Source: Clostridiales bacterium (GTDB lineage Bacteria; Bacillota; Clostridia; Christensenellales; Aristaeellaceae). From it: a stretch of 7,818 bases of DNA. A program made the position numbers and the translations under genes. The notes under the pieces were generated by a model. The model worked only from the letters and a program-made list of their open reading frames with translations. It did no database searches and was not told the origin of the DNA. The stretch spans positions 1 to 7,818 of the forward strand of contig JAAYJP010000053.1 of the NCBI GenBank assembly GCA_012522875.1, read 5' to 3'. Numbering within the stretch: the stretch's first letter is position 1; each line of letters begins with the position of its first letter. Positions 1 through 5,869 of the stretch are shown one piece after another.

Positions 1-49
1 CCTTTCCCCCTGTGCTGATACTGTTGATTTCGTATTTTGAAAGCCGATT

Positions 50-67
50 ACAGCCTCGCGCGGCTGT
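50..67 (-). other. Second hairpin immediately downstream
   Basis: ACAGCC (50-55) and GGCTGT (62-67) form a 6-bp stem around a 6-nt loop, 11 nt after the stronger hairpin in transcription order. No U-run follows. It may assist termination or protect the 3' end. By itself it is a modest structure. No gene is seen in positions 1-128. Confidence 0.4.
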
Positions 68-78
68 CTTCAGCAGAA

Positions 79-105
79 GGGGAGGGCGCCCGGAGGCCCC
101 TCCCC
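79..105 (-). terminator. Strong GC hairpin downstream of the operon, terminator-like
   Basis: Located 24 nt past the binding-protein stop. On the transcribed strand GGGGAGGG pairs with CCCTCCCC (8 bp). A single bulged base then leads to GCC/GGC closing a UCCG tetraloop, i.e. C(UCCG)G, a member of the unusually stable UNCG class. The following bases are TTCTGCTG rather than a real U-tract. The structure is therefore a good 3'-end barrier, but only a weak match to a canonical intrinsic terminator. Confidence 0.6.
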
Positions 106-128
106 GGTGTGGTCAGAACGCTGCCTCT

Positions 129-1481
129 TTATTCGCCCAGCAGTTCAGAAATGGATTTCATACCGTCCACGGTGATGAAGGAGGTGGCTGCGTCAGTGTA
201 ATTCTTGACATACTTGGCAAACGCCATGCCGTCAAGGCCGATGCGCTGGGCATTGGAGTAGTCTACGCCGCCAGAGATGGGGACATCGATACGCTCGGAT
301 TCCATGGCCTCCAGGAAGGCATCACGGGTGATTTCCTTGTCAGCCAGGCGGTTGACGCCTTCCATGAACACCTTCACAGCGATAAAGGAAGACATGGAGT
401 ACGCGGAGATGCTGTAAGCAGTGGCCGCTTCCTGAGTAATATAGCCTTTTTCCGCGCCCCAGTTCAGGACATTGAGGAACTCGGCGATGTCGGCGGCCTG
501 GCGCTCTGTCTGGGCAGCGGGGTCGATAACAACCCAGGCGCCGCCATAGATATCCCCGGCGTCTTCTTCATTGGCAACTTCGGGGACAAAGGTTGGGGCC
601 ACGTTGACATAGGAGACGATGACGGGGATGCCGCGGGTTTCGGGGTTCTGCTGCATGGCAGTGTAGATGCCGTTGAAGTAGGGCTGGTTTCCGCCGATGA
701 CCACTGCGTCAGCGCCGGCCAGCTGGGCGACCTGGCTGGTCAGTTCGTCCGCCACGGTGGTGTTCACCTGCACGCCCAGGATTTCGGGGCGATTGGATTC
801 TTTAATGGTTTCCATCTGCATGTTCACGCCCTGGAGAATCTGGTTGCCAACATCATCTGCGGAGTAGATCAGGCCGACCTTGTTCACTTCTTCTACATTG
901 GAATCAGCGATGGAGGGCAGGTTTATGGCGCGTAGCAGCATGATGCGGCCTTCAGTGATGTAGATGGGCTGCACGGGGAAGGTGAAGCGTTCGTTGCCTT
1001 CGGCGGGCAAGTAGTACTGCAGGGCAGAGCCGGTGCCCCAGTATACGGAGGGAACGCCCGACTCAACGATATAGTCCTGGGTGGCGGCAATAATCCAGGT
1101 GCCCAGATTGCCGACCATGGAGAACACTTCATCGTCTTCCACCAGTTTCTCGATGTAGGTCTTGGCAAGGGGACCTTCGGACTGGTCATCATAGGAGACA
1201 TGGTCCAGGTAGTAGCCCACGCCGTCAGCGCCCTTGGCTACACCGCCCATCACTTCATTGATATACTTCACAAACAGTTTGTAGAATTGGCTGTAGGGAA
1301 CGCCCACACCGGCATATGCGCCGGCTTCGCACATGACAGAGCCGATCTTGACGGTGCCTTTGAACTGCACGCCATCTTTTTCTACAGCGTTCGTGTCAAC
1401 ACCGGTCTCCGCCATGGCACCGATTGCTGCCACGGACAGGAGCATTGCCAGAACCAGGGCCAGGGATAGGATCTTCTTCAT
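129..1481 (-). CDS. ABC transporter substrate-binding protein (LivK-like, type I periplasmic-binding fold)
   Basis: A 450-residue extracytoplasmic solute receptor for the LivHMGF importer. Residues 1-24 are a signal peptide: MKK, a long hydrophobic core, then AMA before Glu25, a signal peptidase I-type site. No lipobox Cys is present; the only nearby Cys is at 51. The mature protein opens with KGTVKIGSVMCEAGAYAG. It carries the family pattern of YDDQSEGPLAKTYIEKLV (97-114), a GNLGTW turn (124-129), VGLIYSADDVGN (202-213), and the lobe-2 GADAVVIGG (256-264). It is somewhat longer than classical LivK. Aromatics are frequent around the predicted cleft (Y147, W148, Y156, Y157), but the ligand cannot be deduced. 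AAGGAG at 1489-1494, 7 nt upstream, supports the start. It is the last gene of the block and has its own 67-nt leader with a hairpin, which may allow independent abundance. Family firm, ligand unknown. Confidence 0.94.
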   Translation of the reverse strand: MKKILSLALVLAMLLSVAAIGAMAETGVDTNAVEKDGVQFKGTVKIGSVMCEAGAYAGVGVPYSQFYKLFVKYINEVMGGVAKGADGVGYYLDHVSYDDQSEGPLAKTYIEKLVEDDEVFSMVGNLGTWIIAATQDYIVESGVPSVYWGTGSALQYYLPAEGNERFTFPVQPIYITEGRIMLLRAINLPSIADSNVEEVNKVGLIYSADDVGNQILQGVNMQMETIKESNRPEILGVQVNTTVADELTSQVAQLAGADAVVIGGNQPYFNGIYTAMQQNPETRGIPVIVSYVNVAPTFVPEVANEEDAGDIYGGAWVVIDPAAQTERQAADIAEFLNVLNWGAEKGYITQEAATAYSISAYSMSSFIAVKVFMEGVNRLADKEITRDAFLEAMESERIDVPISGGVDYSNAQRIGLDGMAFAKYVKNYTDAATSFITVDGMKSISELLGE

Positions 1482-1488
1482 CGTTTTT

Positions 1489-1494
1489 CTCCTT
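1489..1494 (-). promoter_or_regulatory. Ribosome binding site of the substrate-binding protein
   Basis: AAGGAG 7 nt before the ATG, within the A-rich leader after the hairpin. Being in its own leader, it allows initiation independent of livF. Confidence 0.7.
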
Positions 1495-1518
1495 TTGGTT
1501 TCCTTTATTTATTTATCA

Positions 1519-1536
1519 AATGCGGAACCCCGCATT
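1519..1536 (-). other. Hairpin in the livF to binding-protein gap
   Basis: On the transcribed strand AATGCGG-GGTT-CCGCATT forms a perfect 7-bp stem with a 4-nt loop. It lies 12 nt after the livF stop and about 37 nt before the binding-protein start. It is followed by an A/T-rich stretch (TGATAAATAAATAAAG) with no U-run, so it is not a standard terminator. In many ABC importer operons an intercistronic hairpin protects or partially segregates the binding-protein mRNA, raising its level over the membrane parts. That role here is inference. The remaining gap bases carry only the Shine-Dalgarno sequence. Confidence 0.6.
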
Positions 1537-1548
1537 CAACATCGTTCG

Positions 1549-2295
1549 TCAGGTCTTCTGGCCGCCCAGGTAGGCCTCCACCAGGGTTTCGTCGTGAATG
1601 AGCTCGCTGGCCGGACCCTGTATTGATACACGGCCCAACTCAAGCACATAGGCATAGTCGGCGATTTTCAGCGTCTGGAATGCATTTTGCTCGACGATGA
1701 GGATGGTATTTCCCGCCTCCTTCAACTGCTGTATGATGGCGAAAATATCCCGGATAATGAGAGGCGCCAGGCCCAGGGAAGGTTCGTCCAGCAAAAGCAC
1801 CTTGGGGGCAGCCATGAGTGCGCGGCCGATGGCCAGCAGCTGCTGCTCGCCGCCGGAGAGGGTATTGGCCTGCTGGCGGCGCCGCTCCTTCAGGATAGGA
1901 AAGAGGTTGAACACCCGTTCCAGGTTCTCCGCCACGATCTGGCTTTTGCTTTTGCCCTTGCGGCTCTTGATGCTGTATGTGCCCACCATGAGGTTTTCCT
2001 CCGTGGTCAGGCCCTGCAGGATCAGACGGCCTTCCGGCGACTGGATCATGCCCAGTTCGGCAATCTTGTAGGGATACATACCCCGCAGTTCATGTTTTCC
2101 GTCCAGCAGGATGCTGCCGGAATTGGCCTTGACAACGCCGGAGATGGTACGCAACAGGGTGGATTTGCCCGCCCCATTGGCGCCCAGGATGGCAACAATG
2201 CTGCCTTCCGCAACCTGCAGGTTGATACCGTTGATGGCGTCGATAGCGCCATAACTGACAAACAGATCCCGGATTTCCAGCATGGTTTTGCTCAT
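1549..2295 (-). CDS. livF: Branched-chain amino acid/carboxylate ABC transporter ATPase LivF
   Basis: A 248-residue ATPase of normal LivF length, acting with LivG on the cytoplasmic face of the permease. It shows Walker A GANGAGKST (38-46), the Q-loop at Q85 followed by the LivF-characteristic SPEGR, signature LSGGEQQ (146-152), Walker B VLLLDEPS (166-173) with catalytic E171, and VEQNA, where Gln203 replaces the H-loop His as is normal for LivF. Its intact signature contrasts with the degenerate one in its LivG partner. The open frame runs further upstream, but the ATG at 2293-2295 is clearly the start: a near-perfect GGAGGTGA (2300-2307) precedes it, it overlaps the livG stop as ATGA, and the protein then begins MSKTMLEIRDL as expected. 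Confidence in identity is high. Confidence 0.96.
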   Translation of the reverse strand: MSKTMLEIRDLFVSYGAIDAINGINLQVAEGSIVAILGANGAGKSTLLRTISGVVKANSGSILLDGKHELRGMYPYKIAELGMIQSPEGRLILQGLTTEENLMVGTYSIKSRKGKSKSQIVAENLERVFNLFPILKERRRQQANTLSGGEQQLLAIGRALMAAPKVLLLDEPSLGLAPLIIRDIFAIIQQLKEAGNTILIVEQNAFQTLKIADYAYVLELGRVSIQGPASELIHDETLVEAYLGGQKT

Positions 2296-3812
2296 GCGAT
2301 CACCTCCAGCTCCTGGGCATCGCTGGTGCCCAGGTAGGCATCCTGCACCAGTTGGTCGTTTTGAATCTGCTGAGGCGTGCCATATGCCAGTTTCTTCCCG
2401 AAGGAAATGGCGCAGATGTGGTCGCACAGGTCCATCACCAGGCCCATATTGTGTTCCACCAGGAAAATGGTGACCCCGTAATCCTTTTGAATCTGGCGGA
2501 TCAGGCGGGTGAGCTCAACGGTTTCCTGGTCATTCAGGCCGGCTGCCGGCTCGTCCAGGATGATCAGGTTGGCGCCGGCCATGAGGGTTCGCGCCAGTTC
2601 GACGCGCTTCAAAACACCGTAGGGCTGTCCCACCGGCGGCAGATCCTTGATGGCGCTCAACCCGCAGTACTCCAGCACCCGGTTTGCGCGTTGCTTGATG
2701 ACCATCTCTTCCTGCCGGACCCGCCTTGTATTGAAAATCTGCTGCCCGAGTGAGCTGAGGTACTGGGGATGGGCCGCGATGAGCAGGTTATCCAGGATGC
2801 TCAGCTCGCCGATGACTTCCACATTCTGGAAGGTTCGCACAATGCCCTTGGTAATGATTTTATGCACATCATAGTTGTTCAGCCGCAGCACATTCCCTTC
2901 CCTGGTGCGATAGATGATATCGCCGGCAGTAGGCTTGTAAAACTGCGTGATGCAGTTGAACACCGTGGTTTTGCCGGCGCCATTGGGACCAATCAAGCCG
3001 AATATCTCTCCCTGCTTGACATCAAAGGACAGGTTGTCCACTGCCTTCAAGCCGCCAAAGGCCATGCTCAGGCCTTCCAGGCGCAGACAGACATCCTCAG
3101 GCAGGTGGTGCTCCGCCTGGCTTTCGCTCCTGAGCAGTTGGGCCTGCTTTTCTTTGAGTACAGAGCCCAGCCTGTCAATACGGGCTTGCTGGCGTTTTTC
3201 CTGGGCTTTCAAATAGGCGCCGTCCGCCTTCTTCAGAGCTTCCTCTTTATGTAAAAGCCGCTGCTCTTTGGCTGCCAGACCTTGCTGCAGCCGCTGCTGT
3301 TTTGCCAGACGGTTTTTGTCGGAAAGCCTGTTTGCGCGGGCTTTTTCAAGCAGTTCTGTGTACATCCTGTCCTGTTCATGCTGCTGCTCGGCGGTCAGAT
3401 CATTGAGCTGCTGGCGCGCAGCGGGGCTTATGTCCTTTGCGTCCGGCAGCATACGGCCCTCTCGGTCCAGCAATCCTTCCTTGCGCCGCAAATCCTGGCG
3501 CAGCTTCCGGTATGCCAGTCGCTGGGCCTTGCGCAGCCCCGGCAATTTCTTCTGTAACAGCGCCTGGGCAGCATCCTGGGGGCTTGCCAGGGCCAAGCCC
3601 AGTTTGGCCAGCGGCCGCTGCAGGCGGGCTTCCAGCAAGCTCAGCTTGTGCTCCCGGCGCTCCCGGCGCTGAGTTTCCAGCAGGGTGACAGTGTCTCCAG
3701 CCAGGCGGATTTCGCCTTCCAGCTGCTCGATCTCCTCAAACAGCCTGCGGCGTTCCCGGGCGGCCGCCTTGTCACCAAAGTAACGCGGGTCAGTCTTCTT
3801 CGCCATATACAT
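2292..3812 (-). CDS. livG: ABC transporter ATPase LivG with N-terminal coiled-coil extension
   Basis: ATPase partner of LivF energising the LivHM permease. From the chosen start it has 506 residues, about twice the usual ~255 of LivG. Residues 1 to ~236 are highly charged, rich in Glu, Lys, Arg, Gln and Leu, and look helical. One stretch has perfect heptad spacing (L24, I28, L31, I35, A38, V42, L45), with likely breaks near prolines 67, 78, 91, 123 and 130. The ABC domain follows: LRLEGLSMAFGG (243-254), Walker A GPNGAGKTT (275-283), Q-loop Q329, Walker B LIILDEPAAGLN (416-427) and H-loop H453. The signature is degenerate: QPYGVLKR at 396-403, where LivG proteins usually have L(S/P)YGxQRR. 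The ATG at 3810-3812 is chosen because AAGAGG lies 7 nt upstream. A second ATG at 3806 is possible, and a longer open frame to 3899 would intrude deep into livM without support. No start codon near the domain junction would give a normal-length LivG, so the extension appears to be a genuine part of the protein. Confidence 0.92.
   Translation of the reverse strand: MYMAKKTDPRYFGDKAAARERRRLFEEIEQLEGEIRLAGDTVTLLETQRRERREHKLSLLEARLQRPLAKLGLALASPQDAAQALLQKKLPGLRKAQRLAYRKLRQDLRRKEGLLDREGRMLPDAKDISPAARQQLNDLTAEQQHEQDRMYTELLEKARANRLSDKNRLAKQQRLQQGLAAKEQRLLHKEEALKKADGAYLKAQEKRQQARIDRLGSVLKEKQAQLLRSESQAEHHLPEDVCLRLEGLSMAFGGLKAVDNLSFDVKQGEIFGLIGPNGAGKTTVFNCITQFYKPTAGDIIYRTREGNVLRLNNYDVHKIITKGIVRTFQNVEVIGELSILDNLLIAAHPQYLSSLGQQIFNTRRVRQEEMVIKQRANRVLEYCGLSAIKDLPPVGQPYGVLKRVELARTLMAGANLIILDEPAAGLNDQETVELTRLIRQIQKDYGVTIFLVEHNMGLVMDLCDHICAISFGKKLAYGTPQQIQNDQLVQDAYLGTSDAQELEVIA
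2300..2307 (-). promoter_or_regulatory. Ribosome binding site deciding the livF start
   Basis: GGAGGTGA on the minus strand is a near-perfect anti-16S match. Its GGAGG core is 7 nt before the ATG that overlaps the livG stop. It rules out the longer upstream reading of livF. Confidence 0.85.
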
Positions 3813-4950
3813 ATAAGCGCCTCTTCGCTGCCAGCTGGCGGAAGGCCTGTTTGAACCGCTGGCCCAGTTGTACCAGCCCGCCGGGGTAGAACATGACAAT
3901 CAGAATGATGATACTGCCAATGGTGATGTTGATTACCCAGGAATTGTCCCGAAAGAAGGGGATATCCTGCAGGAAGATGGGCGTCAAGCCGAAGACAATC
4001 AGGCAGCCCAGGAAAGTGCCGATGAGGTTCTTGGAGCCGCCGATGAGCACCGCGGCCAGAATATTAAGGGAAAAGATGATGGTGTAGTTGGTGGGGGTGG
4101 AGAACTTGAAGTAACTCATGAACATTGCCCCGGCAAACCCGGCGAAAATTGTGGACATGAGGAAAGCCAGCAGGCGGTATTTCAACAGGCTGATTCCCAT
4201 GGCCTGTGCGGCGGAACTTGAGTTTTTCATAGCCAGCATCGCCCGTCCGGTGCTGGATTTCCCCAGGTTGTATGTCAGCATCATCAGCCCCACAGTGATC
4301 AACACCAGCAGGATATAGAAGGATCGCCTGGCGTCAATGGTTTTCATGTCGAAGATAGCCTGCAGGAAGGGAACCTGCGCCAGTTTGGAAAACAGGTCAC
4401 GGTCGATGGCCGCCAGCCAGCTGTCAGGGTTCTGGAACAGCTGAAAAATGGGATACTTTGAGATGCTGGAACCCATGGAACCATTGGTGAACCCCAGCCA
4501 GTTGTTGAAAATCTGGTAGAAGATCTCGCTCAGGCCCAGGGTGACGATGGCCAGGAAGATGCCTTCGATGCGAAGGCTGATAAAGCCTACCGCAACGCCC
4601 AGCACCACAGACACCAGCACTGCTGCCAGAATAACGCCCAGATACGGTACCTGGGGCTGTTCCCGGATCAGGTAGCCCGCAATATATGCGCCAAGGCCCA
4701 CAAAACCCGCCGTGCCCAGGCTGGCAAGCCCCGCATAGCCCAGCAGAAAAGTAAAGCCGTAACCTACAATGGAATAGACCATCACGGAGGCGAAGCCGTT
4801 CAACATGGAAGACTTGACAAAGCCAGCTCCCATGATGCTGAGCACCTGCAGCGACAGAAGCAGGATGCCAATGAAGATGAAACCGGCAAAGGGATGCTTC
4901 AGCGCCCGGCGGATGGCTGATTCAGGCTTTGCATGAAAAGTGTTTTGCAT
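3790..4950 (-). CDS. livM: Branched-chain amino acid/carboxylate ABC transporter permease LivM
   Basis: A 386-residue multi-span permease. The LivM hallmark GYAGLASLGTAGFVGLGAY is at 71-89. The ATPase-coupling segment is GRAMLAMKNSSSAAQAMGIS at 235-254, and the C-terminal FYPGGLVQLGQRF is typical. Two departures are visible. The coupling segment has NSSS where many LivM proteins carry acidic residues before the Ala-Ala. The extracytoplasmic region from about 150 to 210 (NGSMG through DARRS) looks longer than in typical LivM proteins and could contact the binding protein. The start is supported by AGGAAGG at 4957-4963, inside the last codons of livH, 6 nt from the ATG. The 3' end overlaps the start of livG by 23 nt (3790-3812). 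It should heterodimerise with LivH. The family is firm, the substrate open. Confidence 0.95.
   Translation of the reverse strand: MQNTFHAKPESAIRRALKHPFAGFIFIGILLLSLQVLSIMGAGFVKSSMLNGFASVMVYSIVGYGFTFLLGYAGLASLGTAGFVGLGAYIAGYLIREQPQVPYLGVILAAVLVSVVLGVAVGFISLRIEGIFLAIVTLGLSEIFYQIFNNWLGFTNGSMGSSISKYPIFQLFQNPDSWLAAIDRDLFSKLAQVPFLQAIFDMKTIDARRSFYILLVLITVGLMMLTYNLGKSSTGRAMLAMKNSSSAAQAMGISLLKYRLLAFLMSTIFAGFAGAMFMSYFKFSTPTNYTIIFSLNILAAVLIGGSKNLIGTFLGCLIVFGLTPIFLQDIPFFRDNSWVINITIGSIIILIVMFYPGGLVQLGQRFKQAFRQLAAKRRLYVYGEED
3820..3825 (-). promoter_or_regulatory. Ribosome binding site deciding the livG start
   Basis: AAGAGG on the minus strand, inside the 3' end of livM, lies 7 nt before the ATG at 3810-3812 of an ATGTATATG double start. 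It supports translation from the coiled-coil N-terminus and argues against an earlier start inside livM. Confidence 0.65.
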
Positions 4951-4951
4951 C

Positions 4952-5869
4952 TTATACCTTCCTGATGTACTTCTTGCCCAGGATGCCGTTGGGGAAGATG
5001 AGGATCAGCAGCAGTACCACCAGGAAGGTGACCGCGTTTTGCCACATCCCGGCATTGGGCCCCATGATGCTGGTGTTGCCGGCGAAATTATACACCAGGG
5101 GGATGATGACAGCGCCCAGGATGGGGGCGGGAAAACTGCCAAAGCCGCCCAGTACGCAGGCCAGGAAACCGAAGACCTGCGCATTACCCATCAGCGTGAC
5201 GGAGAGGGGGGCGCCGGCGCCGGTAAAAAAACCACCCACTGTGGCCAGGGCGCCGGCCAGCGCCCAGGAGAAGGCCGTAATGACCCGGGTGTTGACCCCC
5301 AGCATCTGGGCAACCGTCTCATTGGCTGCGGTGGCCCGCACCCCCAAGCCCCATTTGGTATACTTCAGCGCGGCAAAGGTGGCGCTTAACAGCACGGCTG
5401 CCATAATGAAACCCAGCAGCCCCATTTCGGTAATGTTGAAGTTCATCCCAAGAAAAACAAACTGATGAATGCCCTGGGAGAAACTCCTGCCCTGGGTGTT
5501 GTAGATGACCAGGCTGTTGAAAATCACCGGGGTGACATTCACCAGAATCATCATGACCCCCATGGTGATCATCTGCTTACCCGAAGGGGTGATATGCCGC
5601 GCGCGCCTGATGAGCGCTACGTCCACCAGCATGCCAATCACAAACGCCACGACCATGCCCAGCAGCAGGCAGACCCACAAGGGCAAAGCCGTCCACTCAA
5701 GCGCGGCCCAGGTGACCGCGAAGGTGCCCACGGTGGCGATGAGACCCTGGGCGAAGTTGGTGGTGGCTGTGGTGCGGAATATCAGCACGATGCCCATGGT
5801 TACCAGGGCATACCGGCCGATCATGGGCAGGCTGTTGAGGATGGTCTGCAGGATGTCCTGAATCGTCAT
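4952..5869 (-). CDS. livH: Branched-chain amino acid/carboxylate ABC transporter permease LivH
   Basis: A 305-residue, highly hydrophobic inner-membrane permease of normal LivH length. Family landmarks in order: GIVLIFRTTATTNFAQG (26-42), matching the LivH NFAHG element; the cytoplasmic coupling segment WGLGVRATAANETVAQMLGV (173-192), which contacts the ATPases; GGFGSFPAPILGAVI (241-255); and the C-terminal LIFPNGILGKK. It should pair with LivM to form the membrane channel of a HAAT-family importer. Its ATG sits in an ATGA overlap with the upstream KAS III-like stop. Only a weak, distant G-rich Shine-Dalgarno candidate precedes it, so translation probably depends on coupling to the enzyme gene. 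It ends TAA one nucleotide before the livM ATG. Family assignment is firm. The transported substrate is not determinable, since LivHM-type permeases carry amino acids, aromatics, urea and short carboxylates. Confidence 0.95.
   Translation of the reverse strand: MTIQDILQTILNSLPMIGRYALVTMGIVLIFRTTATTNFAQGLIATVGTFAVTWAALEWTALPLWVCLLLGMVVAFVIGMLVDVALIRRARHITPSGKQMITMGVMMILVNVTPVIFNSLVIYNTQGRSFSQGIHQFVFLGMNFNITEMGLLGFIMAAVLLSATFAALKYTKWGLGVRATAANETVAQMLGVNTRVITAFSWALAGALATVGGFFTGAGAPLSVTLMGNAQVFGFLACVLGGFGSFPAPILGAVIIPLVYNFAGNTSIMGPNAGMWQNAVTFLVVLLLILIFPNGILGKKYIRKV

Noticed and set aside
12..935. Long plus-strand open frame of 307 codons opposite the binding-protein gene
   Set aside because: It is antisense to a clear type I receptor, has no recognisable domain or credible ribosome site, and is explained by GC-rich codon bias on the other strand.
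1511..1545. Possible promoter (TTGAAT, 18 nt, TAAATA on the minus strand) before the binding-protein gene
   Set aside because: The -10 element matches poorly and the element overlaps the hairpin. The A/T-rich leader alone can explain the resemblance.
2296..2427. Upstream extension of the livF frame by 44 codons
   Set aside because: It lies inside livG and is unlike any LivF N-terminus. The GGAGGTGA site selects the ATG at 2295.
3813..3899. Upstream extension of the livG frame by 29 codons
   Set aside because: It overlaps the coding end of livM with no ribosome site for the earlier start, whereas AAGAGG sits 7 nt before the ATG at 3812.
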